A DNA stretch of 64,000 nucleotides, taken from assembly GCA_024628785.1 (NCBI GenBank), contig CP102405.1:620001-684000 (forward strand). Direction: 5' to 3'. Positions 9,064 to 17,898 of this stretch are shown piece by piece. Made by a program: the position numbers and the translations under genes. The stretch's first letter is position 1. Each line of letters begins with the position of its first letter. The notes below the pieces were generated by a model. It saw only the letters and a list, made by a program, of their open reading frames with translations. It was not told the DNA's origin and did no database searches. The DNA is from Fusobacteria bacterium ZRK30. Its GTDB lineage: Bacteria > Fusobacteriota > Fusobacteriia > Fusobacteriales > Fusobacteriaceae.

Positions 9064-10347
9064 ATGAAGGGTTATAAAATATTCATTTTATTTATTTTAT
9101 TAAGTATGGTTACTTTTGCAGGAAACAACGCTATATCTGTTTGGGTAGAAAGTGTAGGATTTGATTCACTGACAAATACAATGAAGGTAACGTTAAAATC
9201 AAGAACAGGTGAAAAATTTGAAGAAATGGATAGGCTTAAACTTGATGGTCTCCAAATAATAAATGGGTTAAATGATGTATCCTATACAGACGTTTATGCA
9301 GAGAGAGAAAGTGAAATAATTGAAAATCCTAAAGTTATAACGGAATGGTATGCAGAGGTTGAATTAGGCTTTGTTTTGGTAAATGAGCCGGTAACAATAA
9401 ATGGAACGATATTGGTAGAAGATTTTGTCGATGGAAATCAACATGCAATAGATGGAAGAAGTATTACCTTTGGACCATTTGCAATAGCTCCAAACGATAA
9501 GACAGAACTTAAAATATATGAAAAGCTTAGTGATGAAGATAACTGGACAAATAATAGCACAAATATAGTGGGAAAAGAAATAATAGTAGATGATCGTATA
9601 TTTACAAAGGGAGGTTCGGGTTCCTTTGAAGATGACCCTGGGGTATATGCACTAATATCAACTGATGGAGGAGCAAAAATAGAAAAATTAAGGGTCAAAA
9701 GAAATAATGGTGCTGAAGAAATATTAACAGTCCCTTATCCAGAAGGTTCTGAAGCGGTAGTGATGAAAATAGGTGGATTTGAAAGTAATAAAATAAATAC
9801 TATAACAATAAGACCTGTAAGTATCTACGGGATAGTAGGTGACGAAGTAAATCTTGATTTTTTAATAGATACACAGATAAATACGGTGTATTTAGAAAAT
9901 GGAATTATAGGGGAAATAGGTAATGATAGAAATATACAAATAGATCTATCGAAGTTAATAGAGTTAGCTGGAGTGACAGAATATAGTTATGTCTTTAGAG
10001 TGGGGAATAAGCCTGAAACAGATGATGAATCTAACCTAGATGGACAATCATTTACTACTCTTACAGAAAATTCTATAACCAGTACTCCAAAATGGGAAGA
10101 TGGTAAAGTAAAAATTCCGACTTCCGGATTTATAGCCGGTTCAAAAGGAACTCTTTTATTTACCGTCTATGATAAATTAGGGCATAAAAAAACTTTTGAA
10201 AAAACTTACTTTATTCCAGATCAATCTGAAATAAAGGCTACAACAGAAGGGGAAGCAAAACAAAGAAGGAGTAAGGTTAAGTTAGTTTCTGAAGGAGCTA
10301 GTGATAAATTTGAAGTAGAAAGCAGTGTAGATACAAGCAGTGAATAA
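9064..10347 (+). CDS. Secreted hypothetical protein, paralogue B
   Basis: Family not recognised. The signal peptide covers about residues 1-19 (YKIFILFILLSMVTFAG). The mature part is predicted beta-rich. It shares with the preceding gene the FTKGG segment near the middle, the VDTKINSSYL/IDTQINTVYL-type segment and a conserved C-terminal block (YDKLGHKKTFEKTYF, QRRSKVKLVSEG). A strong purine-rich ribosome site (GGAGGGGGAGGGG) precedes the ATG. Length of 427 equals paralogue A, consistent with an old duplication. The role is unknown; extracellular or periplasmic location is inferred from the signal peptide. Confidence 0.78.
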   Translation: MKGYKIFILFILLSMVTFAGNNAISVWVESVGFDSLTNTMKVTLKSRTGEKFEEMDRLKLDGLQIINGLNDVSYTDVYAERESEIIENPKVITEWYAEVELGFVLVNEPVTINGTILVEDFVDGNQHAIDGRSITFGPFAIAPNDKTELKIYEKLSDEDNWTNNSTNIVGKEIIVDDRIFTKGGSGSFEDDPGVYALISTDGGAKIEKLRVKRNNGAEEILTVPYPEGSEAVVMKIGGFESNKINTITIRPVSIYGIVGDEVNLDFLIDTQINTVYLENGIIGEIGNDRNIQIDLSKLIELAGVTEYSYVFRVGNKPETDDESNLDGQSFTTLTENSITSTPKWEDGKVKIPTSGFIAGSKGTLLFTVYDKLGHKKTFEKTYFIPDQSEIKATTEGEAKQRRSKVKLVSEGASDKFEVESSVDTSSE

Positions 10348-10455
10348 AAAGTGAAAAGAGGTTAATCAGACCTAAGGGGTAGAAAAAAAGATCATTATAA
10401 TATAATATATAAGGTATAGAAAAAATAAGTAATGATGGGAACAGAGGGGTAAATT

Positions 10456-12180
10456 ATGGTGGTAGTAAAGAGAAGACGGGGAATCGGAGAGATTTTAGTA
10501 GAGAAAAAGTTGATAACAAAAGATGGGTTGGAAAAAGCTTTGGAAGAGCAAAAAAAAACCGGGGAAAAGTTGGGAGAAATTTTAATAGAACTGGGTTATT
10601 TAGATGAGGAAAATATGCTCGATGCTTTGGGGGAGCAAAATAAAGTAAAGGTAAAGGTAATAGATGAAACAGATCTGAAATTAGAAGTATTGGCAATCTT
10701 ATCAGAAGAGTATATGAAGGAAAAAATAATTTTACCATTACGGATAAATGGAAAAAAACTTATGGTAGCTATGGAGAATCCAAAAGATACGTTTTTAATA
10801 GACGAATTGCAGATGAAAACAAATATGGTTATTAAACCGGTATTAGCAATGAAATCTAATATAATGGAATATCTGGAAAAATATATCCACAAAAGAGATG
10901 AGAAAACAGAAACTCAAACAGATAATGTATTGGATGAATTGAATAAATTTGCAGAGGAAGATATAGAGATTGAAAGTAACTATAAAGATGAAGATATAGT
11001 TAGTAGTTTGGGATCTGATAGTGCACCTGTGGTAAAAGGGGTAAATGCCATAATAGTAAAAGCTGTAAAACTGCAGGCCAGTGATATCCATATAGAGCCC
11101 TATGAAAAAGAGATAAGGATAAGGTATAGATTGGACGGTTTATTGATAACTGTTAAAAAAATGCCTAAGCATATTATGAATGCTATAGTTTCAAGGATAA
11201 AAATTATGTGTGATCTGGATATTGCAGAGAAAAGACTTCCCCAGGATGGAAGGTTTAGGATAAAAATAGGAGATAGACGAGTTGATTTTCGTGTGTCCAC
11301 TCTAAAAACTATTCATGGGGAAAAAGTAGTAATGAGAATATTGGATAGGGGATCGGTACAGCTGGATTTATCCAGTTTAGGTTATGATGAAAAAGCATTG
11401 AAAATAGTAAATAGAGTTATTCAAAATCCATATGGAATTATACTGGTGACAGGACCTACTGGTTCTGGGAAGTCCACAACTTTGTATTCTGTATTGGATA
11501 AATTAAATAAGGAAGATGTAAATATATCTACAGCGGAAGATCCAGTGGAATATGAATTGGAAGGAATAAATCAAGTCCAGTGTAAACCAGATATAGGGCT
11601 TACTTTTGCGGCTTCTCTTCGAAGTTTTTTGAGGCAGGATCCGGATATCATAATGGTAGGAGAGATAAGAGATGGAGAAACTGCAGAGATCTCTATTAAA
11701 GCTGCTCTAACAGGGCATTTGGTATTATCTACTCTCCATACCAATGATGCACCTAGTTCTATTCATAGATTATTAAATATGGGGGTAGAGCCATTTTTGA
11801 TCTCAGCTTCTATATCGATGGTTATTGCTCAAAGGTTAGTTAGGCGAATTTGTCCTCACTGTATGGGCAAAGACGGTGAATCCTCCAACAAATTAATGGC
11901 TATGGATTTGGATAAAAATGATTATGAAGGTTTAGATTTTAAAATAGGAGCAGGTTGTGAGAAGTGTAATAATACCGGCTACAAAGGAAGAAGTGTTATA
12001 TATGAGATAATGGAAGTAGATGACGAGATGAAAAACCTTATTTCTGAAAATACAACAAGTATAGACATAAAAAATTTGGCGGTAAAAAAAGGTATGGATA
12101 CCTTGAGGGAATCAGGGATGAAGAAAGCTGTATTAGGAGTGACTAGTTTGGACGAGGTGATGAGAGTCACGCTGTCATAA
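10456..12180 (+). CDS. pilB: Type IV pilus/type II secretion assembly ATPase (PilB/GspE family)
   Basis: Cytoplasmic hexameric ATPase that drives pilin polymerisation. The 574-residue protein begins with an MshEN-type domain (residues about 1-145, with GEILVEKKLI and GEILIELGYL repeats). The secretion ATPase core follows: DIHIEPYE, Walker A GPTGSGKSTT near residue 335, Asp box EDPVEYELEG, Walker B-like DPDIIMVGEIRD and the His box GHLVLSTLHTN. A tetracysteine zinc site (CPHC and CEKC) is near residue 475-510. PilC follows after 28 bp. The presence of the zinc motif fits the assembly type rather than a PilT retraction ATPase. Confidence 0.94.
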   Translation: MVVVKRRRGIGEILVEKKLITKDGLEKALEEQKKTGEKLGEILIELGYLDEENMLDALGEQNKVKVKVIDETDLKLEVLAILSEEYMKEKIILPLRINGKKLMVAMENPKDTFLIDELQMKTNMVIKPVLAMKSNIMEYLEKYIHKRDEKTETQTDNVLDELNKFAEEDIEIESNYKDEDIVSSLGSDSAPVVKGVNAIIVKAVKLQASDIHIEPYEKEIRIRYRLDGLLITVKKMPKHIMNAIVSRIKIMCDLDIAEKRLPQDGRFRIKIGDRRVDFRVSTLKTIHGEKVVMRILDRGSVQLDLSSLGYDEKALKIVNRVIQNPYGIILVTGPTGSGKSTTLYSVLDKLNKEDVNISTAEDPVEYELEGINQVQCKPDIGLTFAASLRSFLRQDPDIIMVGEIRDGETAEISIKAALTGHLVLSTLHTNDAPSSIHRLLNMGVEPFLISASISMVIAQRLVRRICPHCMGKDGESSNKLMAMDLDKNDYEGLDFKIGAGCEKCNNTGYKGRSVIYEIMEVDDEMKNLISENTTSIDIKNLAVKKGMDTLRESGMKKAVLGVTSLDEVMRVTLS

Positions 12181-12208
12181 AAAAAATAAATAGACAGGGG
12201 TGTGAATT

Positions 12209-13408
12209 ATGTTATATAAATATACTGCCTTGGATAGTCGTGGTAAAAAAGTTAATGGAGAGATGGAGGCTAAATCTCCTATAGAACTCAGAAAAATGTT
12301 GAGACAGCAAAAATTAATTCTTGTAAAGTCGAATAAAAAGGCGAGTTTTAGTATGCAAAACGGTATGTTTCAAAGGGTCAAAACTAAGGATATAGCTGTC
12401 TTTACAAGAGGGCTATCCACCATGATAAATGCAGGGGTAGGACTTATCAGGTGTTTTGAAATCCTGGAAGCCCAAATTGAAAAACCTAAATTAAAAGAAG
12501 TTGTCTCTCAAGTGAGGGAGGAAATAAGTTCGGGGATGCCTTTGGCAGCATGTTTAGCTAAACATCCTAAATATTTTGATAAATTATATATAAGTATGGT
12601 AAAAGCAGGGGAAGCATCAGGAATGCTGGATTCGGTACTCATGAAGATAGCTACATCATTGGAAAAATCTGAAGAGATAAAGGGAAAGGTAAAGGGAGCC
12701 ATGATCTATCCGTCCATTGTATTTTTCACTGCGATAGTTGTAATGTTTTTTATGTTAGCTTTTATAATTCCAAAATTTATGCTGTTATTTGAAGGAACAG
12801 GGGTGGAGATGCCACTTCTTACCAGGATGGTTATGAAAGCCAGTGATATTGCTTCTAGATTTTGGTATCTCTTTATTTTGGGAACCGGGTTGATTTTTTA
12901 TGGTATAAAAAAAGCTAGATCAACTCCTAAGGGGAGAAGGACTTTTGATATTCTTCTATTAAAGGCACCTCTCTTTGGAACATTTGTGAGAAAAACAGCC
13001 ATGGCCAGGTTTACGAGGACTATGTCTACTCTTTTAAATAGTGGAGTTACGATCCTTATGGCTTTTGATATATGTGGTGAGATTGTGGGGAATACTCTTA
13101 TAGAGGAAGCTATATTAGAGGCCAAGGATAGTATAAGAGACGGAGCCAGTATATATAAACCATTGGCGAATAGCGGACAGTTTCCTCCTATGGTGACAGA
13201 TATGATTGAAGTAGGTGAAGAGAGTGGACAGTTAACCGAAATTTTGGAAAAAGTAGCAGATTTTACCGAGATGGAATTGGAGGAAGCTGTCAGAAATTTA
13301 CTCTCTGCCTTTGAGCCACTAATAATTTTATTTATGTCAGTAGGAGTAGGAATTTTGATCATCGCTATGTTCCTGCCTTTATTCAAGATGTCAGATATGG
13401 TAGGATAG
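12209..13408 (+). CDS. pilC: Type IV pilus/type II secretion inner-membrane platform protein (PilC/GspF family)
   Basis: Polytopic membrane platform on which PilB acts. Two T2SF domains are visible: residues about 65-190, with FTRGLSTMINAGV, and about 268-390, with FTRTMSTLLNSGVTI. Membrane segments lie near residues 168-192, 218-235 and 370-395. It starts MLYKYTALDSRGKKVNGEM, the usual PilC N-terminus, and has normal length of 399. It directly follows pilB and belongs to the same operon. Confidence 0.94.
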   Translation: MLYKYTALDSRGKKVNGEMEAKSPIELRKMLRQQKLILVKSNKKASFSMQNGMFQRVKTKDIAVFTRGLSTMINAGVGLIRCFEILEAQIEKPKLKEVVSQVREEISSGMPLAACLAKHPKYFDKLYISMVKAGEASGMLDSVLMKIATSLEKSEEIKGKVKGAMIYPSIVFFTAIVVMFFMLAFIIPKFMLLFEGTGVEMPLLTRMVMKASDIASRFWYLFILGTGLIFYGIKKARSTPKGRRTFDILLLKAPLFGTFVRKTAMARFTRTMSTLLNSGVTILMAFDICGEIVGNTLIEEAILEAKDSIRDGASIYKPLANSGQFPPMVTDMIEVGEESGQLTEILEKVADFTEMELEEAVRNLLSAFEPLIILFMSVGVGILIIAMFLPLFKMSDMVG

Positions 13409-13459
13409 TGAGCTATAATAAAAAAAGAAGAGTAAGGTTTAGAAAAAGGGGTTAATAAA

Positions 13460-14218
13460 ATGAATAATATTATTTCTGTAAAAAATATTTCCTTGATCTA
13501 TAAGGAGAGGGATATATTAAAAAAAATAAAGGGATCTAAGGGTAGTATCGGGGTAAAAAATATCTCTTTCGATGTAAACGAAGGGGAAATTTTTTCCATA
13601 ATAGGTCTCAATGGAGCAGGAAAGACAAGTACGTTGAAGTGCATCTTAGGGTTGATGAAACCCGATGAGGGTGAGATAGAGGTATTTGGAAAGAAAGAAT
13701 TGAAGGGAATGGATTTTGAGAAGGTAGGTTATCTGCCGGAAATCTCCTACTATCCCAAGAGTATGAAACTTATGGATTTGATGAGGTATTATGGAGAACT
13801 CTACAATATCCCAAAGGATGAATTAGATAAAAAAATAGACAAGATATTAAATAAAATAGGTCTTATGTCTAGAAAGAATGAAAGGCTGGAAAAGTTCTCC
13901 AAGGGGATGCTGCAAAAGGTTGGGATAGCTCAGGCTATCCTAAATAATCCTAAATTATTATTTTTAGATGAACCCATGTCGGGATTAGACCCTTTAGCCC
14001 GTGAGTTGGTTATAGAAATAATATTGGAATTAAAATCTAAAGGAGCTACAATATTTTTCAATACTCATATATTGGAGGATGTAGCCAGTATAGCAGATAG
14101 GGTAGCTATAATTGATAAGGGGAAATTAGTAGAGATATTGGATATGAAAAAAATTGTGTTGGAACAGGATGATTTTTTATTGAAGAATCATTTTATAAAA
14201 ACAGTAGGAGAGAAGTAA
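13460..14218 (+). CDS. ABC transporter ATP-binding protein
   Basis: ATPase subunit of an ABC exporter. Walker A GLNGAGKTST is near residue 51, the signature region is FSKGMLQKVGIAQAI, Walker B is LLFLDEPMSGLDP and the H-loop is FFNTHILED. The fold is of the CcmA/NatA type that usually serves drug or polypeptide export and gliding-type systems. It lies 51 bp after pilC and 1 bp before its permease, so the pair is likely part of the pilus-cluster transcript. The substrate is unknown. Confidence 0.92.
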   Translation: MNNIISVKNISLIYKERDILKKIKGSKGSIGVKNISFDVNEGEIFSIIGLNGAGKTSTLKCILGLMKPDEGEIEVFGKKELKGMDFEKVGYLPEISYYPKSMKLMDLMRYYGELYNIPKDELDKKIDKILNKIGLMSRKNERLEKFSKGMLQKVGIAQAILNNPKLLFLDEPMSGLDPLARELVIEIILELKSKGATIFFNTHILEDVASIADRVAIIDKGKLVEILDMKKIVLEQDDFLLKNHFIKTVGEK

Positions 14219-14219
14219 A

Positions 14220-14972
14220 ATGAAAAAAATACTGACTATTGGTAAGTATACATTGAAAGAAAATATATCTAACAAGGTATTTAATGGAATTCTTTATTTT
14301 GGAGTTCTCTCTATATTCTTTACTACCTTGTTAGATGAGGTAGCCCTCTATGAGGGGGGGCGAGTTATTCGAGACAGCGGGTTATTTCTTACTGAACTTT
14401 TGGTGATGCTGATAACTGTATATATATCGTCTACCTATGTTATAAAAGCAGTAGCAGAAAAATCGATCTATTTAGTTTTGACCAAAGCTGTTACAAAACC
14501 TAAATATATTATGGGAATAAATCTGGGGATAATTTATTCTGTATTTTGTAATGTGTTTGTCATGGGAGGAATATTAGGGCTTATCCTTTATACCAAAGGG
14601 CAATTTGACTGGTGGTATATACGTGCATTATTCTTTATAGGATTAAAACTATCAATTGTGAGCAGTTTAGGAATATTTTTCTCAATAATCTCAGATTCCT
14701 TTGTAACTTCTACAATATTTACCTTATTTACCTATATATTGGGTCACGGGGTTATGGAGATAAAGGCTATCTCAGAAAAATTAACGGGAAGTTTATTTCA
14801 GTGGATCTTAGATCTGCTGTATATTGTTCTGCCTAAATTTAACCTGTTAAATTACAGGGATTATTTGAAACCATTAGATACTAATTATTTTTTGATTATT
14901 GGCTATGTAGTAATCTATATAACTTGTGTTGTGGTAGCTACCAATATAGCTTTTGAAAAAAAGCGACTGTGA
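14220..14972 (+). CDS. ABC transporter permease (ABC-2-like)
   Basis: Polytopic membrane protein of 250 residues with about six hydrophobic segments (for example residues 22-38, 57-80, 98-122, 135-160, 165-185 and 220-245). It starts immediately after the ATPase gene, which it presumably pairs with. It resembles ABC-2 family permeases in layout, but I cannot assign a substrate. A run of seven G (14354-14360) codes for EGGR. Confidence 0.85.
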   Translation: MKKILTIGKYTLKENISNKVFNGILYFGVLSIFFTTLLDEVALYEGGRVIRDSGLFLTELLVMLITVYISSTYVIKAVAEKSIYLVLTKAVTKPKYIMGINLGIIYSVFCNVFVMGGILGLILYTKGQFDWWYIRALFFIGLKLSIVSSLGIFFSIISDSFVTSTIFTLFTYILGHGVMEIKAISEKLTGSLFQWILDLLYIVLPKFNLLNYRDYLKPLDTNYFLIIGYVVIYITCVVVATNIAFEKKRL

Positions 14973-14984
14973 TGAATTGGAGAT

Positions 14985-15172
14985 CCGTAATTAAAAATTG
15001 ATAATGTACAATTGAAAATTAAAATCAAAAAATGAACCGCGAATGACGCAAATGTACGCGAAAAAAGATATGAAATTATTTTGCTTAAGAACCCAAAAAC
15101 AAAGGTTTTATTCGTCAGCATTAGCGAATATTAGCGGTAAAAAATATTTTGAATTTATATATGCGGTTCGTG
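14985..15172. repeat. Dispersed intergenic inverted-repeat element
   Basis: A non-coding stretch between the permease and the TPR gene. The left arm at 15034-15062 (GAACCGCGAATGACGC and following) is an imperfect inverted repeat of 15111-15138, and its outer GAACCGC also pairs with GCGGTTC at 15163-15169. AT-rich simple sequence (TTGATAATGTACAATTG) precedes it. The GACGC/TAGCG periodic wording is unlike the surrounding genes, pointing to a mobile or dispersed repeat. A similar architecture occurs at about 31109-31194. Confidence 0.55.
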
Positions 15173-15197
15173 ACAAAAGAAAAAGGTTGTGGTGTAA

Positions 15198-15872
15198 GTG
15201 ATTAAAGACAGTAAAATATACATCCTTCTACTATGTCTTGGGATATTATTTTTATTAAATCCATATCTCAGAGCAGATGAAAAGATCTTACTTAAAAATA
15301 GTTATAGAGAGACTGATGGGATGAACCAGAACACCCTCCTCCTACGAACTATGGGAATGAAGAAGATCGGTACAGCATTTATATGGGTAGATCAGGTGTT
15401 GACAGTAGGAGAAGGTGGGGATCCAGATCTGGTAGTAGAGAAGATAAAGACCAATTCCGACAAGATGGCATATTTAGATCCTTATTTTCTCACAAATTAT
15501 AATTTCAGCGGGAGTATCTTGGGGCTTATCAGGATCTATAAGAGATTTGATCTGGCCAGTGAAATATATCAAAAAGGAATAGAATATAACCCTGATGATA
15601 TGGTATTGAAAAACTATTTTGCAGGGATGATGTCAGCGTCTAAAAATAATGTAGAGGGACTATTGGTAAATTTTGAAAAGGTAGTGGATGAGACCAGAGA
15701 TGACCTCTTGACCAATATGGTGGCTTACCTATATGAAAGGCAGTATAAAAAATTAGGAGATAGGAAAGACCTGGAGAAGGCGCTTAAATATTGGAGCATA
15801 TTGGCAAATTCTAAAGATGAAAAATACAGGGAGATAGGAGTGAGGAAGCTCGAGGAGATAAAAAAGAGATAA
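15198..15872 (+). CDS. TPR-like protein with N-terminal membrane anchor
   Basis: Not recognised as a named protein. A hydrophobic segment near residues 8-22 (YILLLCLGILFLLNPYL) is probably a membrane anchor or signal. The rest is helical with tetratricopeptide-like spacing (SILGLIRIYKRFDLASEIYQ, then EYNPDDMVLKNYFAGMM and ALKYWSILANSKDEKYRE). The start is GTG at 15198 with only a weak ribosome site. It lies between the pilB/pilC/ABC genes and the pilins, so it could be a pilus-assembly accessory protein; this is inference from position. Confidence 0.75.
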   Translation: MIKDSKIYILLLCLGILFLLNPYLRADEKILLKNSYRETDGMNQNTLLLRTMGMKKIGTAFIWVDQVLTVGEGGDPDLVVEKIKTNSDKMAYLDPYFLTNYNFSGSILGLIRIYKRFDLASEIYQKGIEYNPDDMVLKNYFAGMMSASKNNVEGLLVNFEKVVDETRDDLLTNMVAYLYERQYKKLGDRKDLEKALKYWSILANSKDEKYREIGVRKLEEIKKR

Positions 15873-15974
15873 GAAGTTAGTCACAGACTATACAATTCTA
15901 ACAAAATAATTTATATTAAAAAAAACCATGAAAAGAGTATAAGAATTAAAAAAAACTAATAAATGCTAATATAC

Positions 15975-16002
15975 TTGACATAATGTGTTGATATCTTATA
16001 AA
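15975..16002 (+). promoter_or_regulatory. Promoter of pilin gene 1
   Basis: A consensus -35 TTGACA (15975-15980), a 16-bp spacer and -10 TATAAA (15997-16002) give a leader of about 90 nt before the pilin start. It suggests the pilin is transcribed separately from the assembly genes and at a high level. Confidence 0.7.
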
Positions 16003-16099
16003 CTATAATAGCGATAAGCATAAAAAAAATAAAAGTAATTTTTATTTTTGGAAGTAAAATAGTCTGGAGTAAGGAAAAAAAAAATTTGGAGGAATGAAA

Positions 16100-16582
16100 A
16101 TGAAAAGATTGAAAAAAGGATTCACACTGATTGAATTATTAGTAGTAATCGCAATAATCGGAATATTAGCAACAACATTGGCACCGAAGTTAAGAGAACA
16201 GTTAGCAAAGGCTAAAGACTCAAAGGCAATAGCGTTATTAGGAGCAGCAAGAACAGCAGGGAGTGTAGTATTAGTAGATAAGATGATAACTACAACAACT
16301 GCGAGTATAACTATGAGTTTAGCAGATGTAGAAGTAAAATTAGATAAAAAATCAAAAGCTTTAACAACTACAAGTGCTGGAGGAGTGACTATTGGTGGAG
16401 GAGATAATGGTACTAAAATAGTGTATGGTGGAGTAGTAGACTTTACCATTACTGATGATGCCGGTGCTGAAAAATCTGCTGCTGGAGATGTTACTGTTGG
16501 AGAAGAGTTTGGGTTAAATTTAGTTAAAGGAACAGATGCTCAGGATAAAAGTACAGAAGGGAAACTTTGGACAGAATATTAA
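16100..16582 (+). CDS. Type IV pilin-like / pseudopilin protein 1
   Basis: Prepilin with a short basic leader and class-III cleavage site: MKRLKKG then FTLIELLVVIAIIGILATT, with Glu at position +5 of the mature protein. The N-terminal 55 residues form the conserved helix; the rest (about 100 residues, ending KLWTEY) is variable and low in complexity. The ATG at 16100 is chosen over 16094 because GGAGG at 16088-16092 has the right spacing. It shares its N-terminus with two further pilins at 17899 and 18574. Substrate of the PilB/PilC machinery upstream; no prepilin peptidase is in this window. Confidence 0.92.
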   Translation: MKRLKKGFTLIELLVVIAIIGILATTLAPKLREQLAKAKDSKAIALLGAARTAGSVVLVDKMITTTTASITMSLADVEVKLDKKSKALTTTSAGGVTIGGGDNGTKIVYGGVVDFTITDDAGAEKSAAGDVTVGEEFGLNLVKGTDAQDKSTEGKLWTEY

Positions 16583-16618
16583 ACTAATTTAAAGTATTAA
16601 TAATAAATAAAATATTAA

Positions 16619-16650
16619 AAGGATTGAGGATTTTATCGATCCTTTTTTTA
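16619..16650 (+). terminator. Terminator after pilin 1
   Basis: An 8-bp stem AAGGATTG/CGATCCTT (one G-T pair) is followed by a T run. Confidence 0.8.
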
Positions 16651-16753
16651 TTCTCTAAAATGGAGCAATTAAAGTATAGGGAAGAATGGATAAATAGTTA
16701 GAATTTTAGGGAGATGTATAAGTTTATGTTTTTTCTTGTTAACTGATCTTACG

Positions 16754-17805
16754 TTGTCAAATTAAATGCAACACTTTTCAATTTCACCCCAAAATACTTC
16801 TTTTGGGGTTTTCCAATTTAAACACTTCCTTGGTCTATTATTAATTTTGTTTACCGCTTTATAAAATTCACATCTCTTTATCTTACTAAAAATAGTCCCT
16901 TTAGGGAAAGTTCTCCTTAATAAATCGTTTGTATTCTCATTTGTTCCTCTCTCCCATGAGTGATAAGGGTTAGCAAAATAAGCTTTAATACCTAATGCTT
17001 CCTCTAATTCTTTAAATTTAGAGAATTCTTTCCCGTTATCCGATGTAAATGTTTTTATGTATTCTTTAGGTATATATTTAAAATTCTCTATTGTTGCCTC
17101 ATTAAAAGTATCTGATTTTCTATTAATCATTAGCTCCGCTACAAGATATCTTGATTTCCTATCAACATAAGTCATCATAGCACCTTTTTTCCTGCGCCAA
17201 CGATAGTATCGCTTTCAAAATGACCAATCTCACTTCTATCATTCGCTTCTTCAGACCTTTCTTCTATCATCTTTTTATTAGGGATTTTACCCCTTGTTTC
17301 TTTCAATCCTCTAGGCTTTTGTTTGCCTTTTCTAGTTAAAAGGTATTTAGTACTCTCCGTAAGAAAATCAAGATATATTGCTCTATAAATTGTTTTAAAT
17401 GAAATAGAATATTGGTTGTCTAATTTAGCTCTTCCTGATATTTGTTCTGGACTCCAACCTGATTCTAACTTTTCTTGAATATCTACCAAAAGGATCGAAT
17501 CTCTTAATTTGTGCTTTCTTCCACAAAGTTGTTTTCTTTTTTTGTATAAAAACTGGGCTTTATTAGGAGTGTACTCACCATCAACTGAATTTCTATTAAT
17601 TTCTCTATAAATACTAACTCTATTTTTCTTTAATTTAGCTGCAATAAAACTAATTGATTTTTTTTGCGCTAAAAATTTAAATATACTTTCTCTTTCTTCA
17701 ATGGTAAAATGTTTATGATTCATAAATACTCCTTTAATGTTTGGTCGCACTTACATTATACCAAGGAAATATTTATGAATTTTTTTGTTGCATTTAATTA
17801 TACAA
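16754..17805 (-). mobile_element. IS30-family insertion sequence, about 1.05 kb
   Basis: Bounded by imperfect terminal inverted repeats at 16754-16773 and 17786-17805, which match at 18 of 20 positions (TTGT..AATTAAATGCAACA). The interior encodes an IS30-type transposase on the minus strand. The element sits between pilin genes 1 and 2 without breaking either. A target-site duplication cannot be read with certainty. Confidence 0.88.
16762..17750 (-). CDS. IS30-family transposase in two overlapping frames (-1 frameshift)
   Basis: The upstream part (17750 down to 17175, about 191 residues) has the N-terminal helix-turn-helix (HFTIEERESIFKFL, then SIYREINRN) and the first half of the DDE core ending ESDTIVGAGKK. 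The downstream part (17178 down to 16762) continues with MMTYVDRKSRYLVA, TSDNGKEF and NPYHSWERGTNEN, i.e. the remaining catalytic Asp and Glu. The frames meet at A AAA AAG (complement of 17184-17190), a classic -1 slippery heptamer, and slippage gives KKGAMMTYVDRKS, the family-like continuation. The downstream ATG also overlaps the upstream TGA, so reinitiation is possible. Alternatively a base was lost and the gene is dead. Confidence 0.85.
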
Positions 17806-17898
17806 TTCAAGAGGTAAAAAAAAAAATAAAATAAAGGAAATTTTTTTTTTTTGAGAAGATGGTATATAGTTGTAATTTTAAATCGAGGAGGGATTGGT

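Noticed and set aside
16762-17750. Two independent transposase genes
   Set aside because: The halves complete one IS30-type domain, share the frame junction at a slippery heptamer and lie within one pair of inverted repeats, so one element is the simpler reading.
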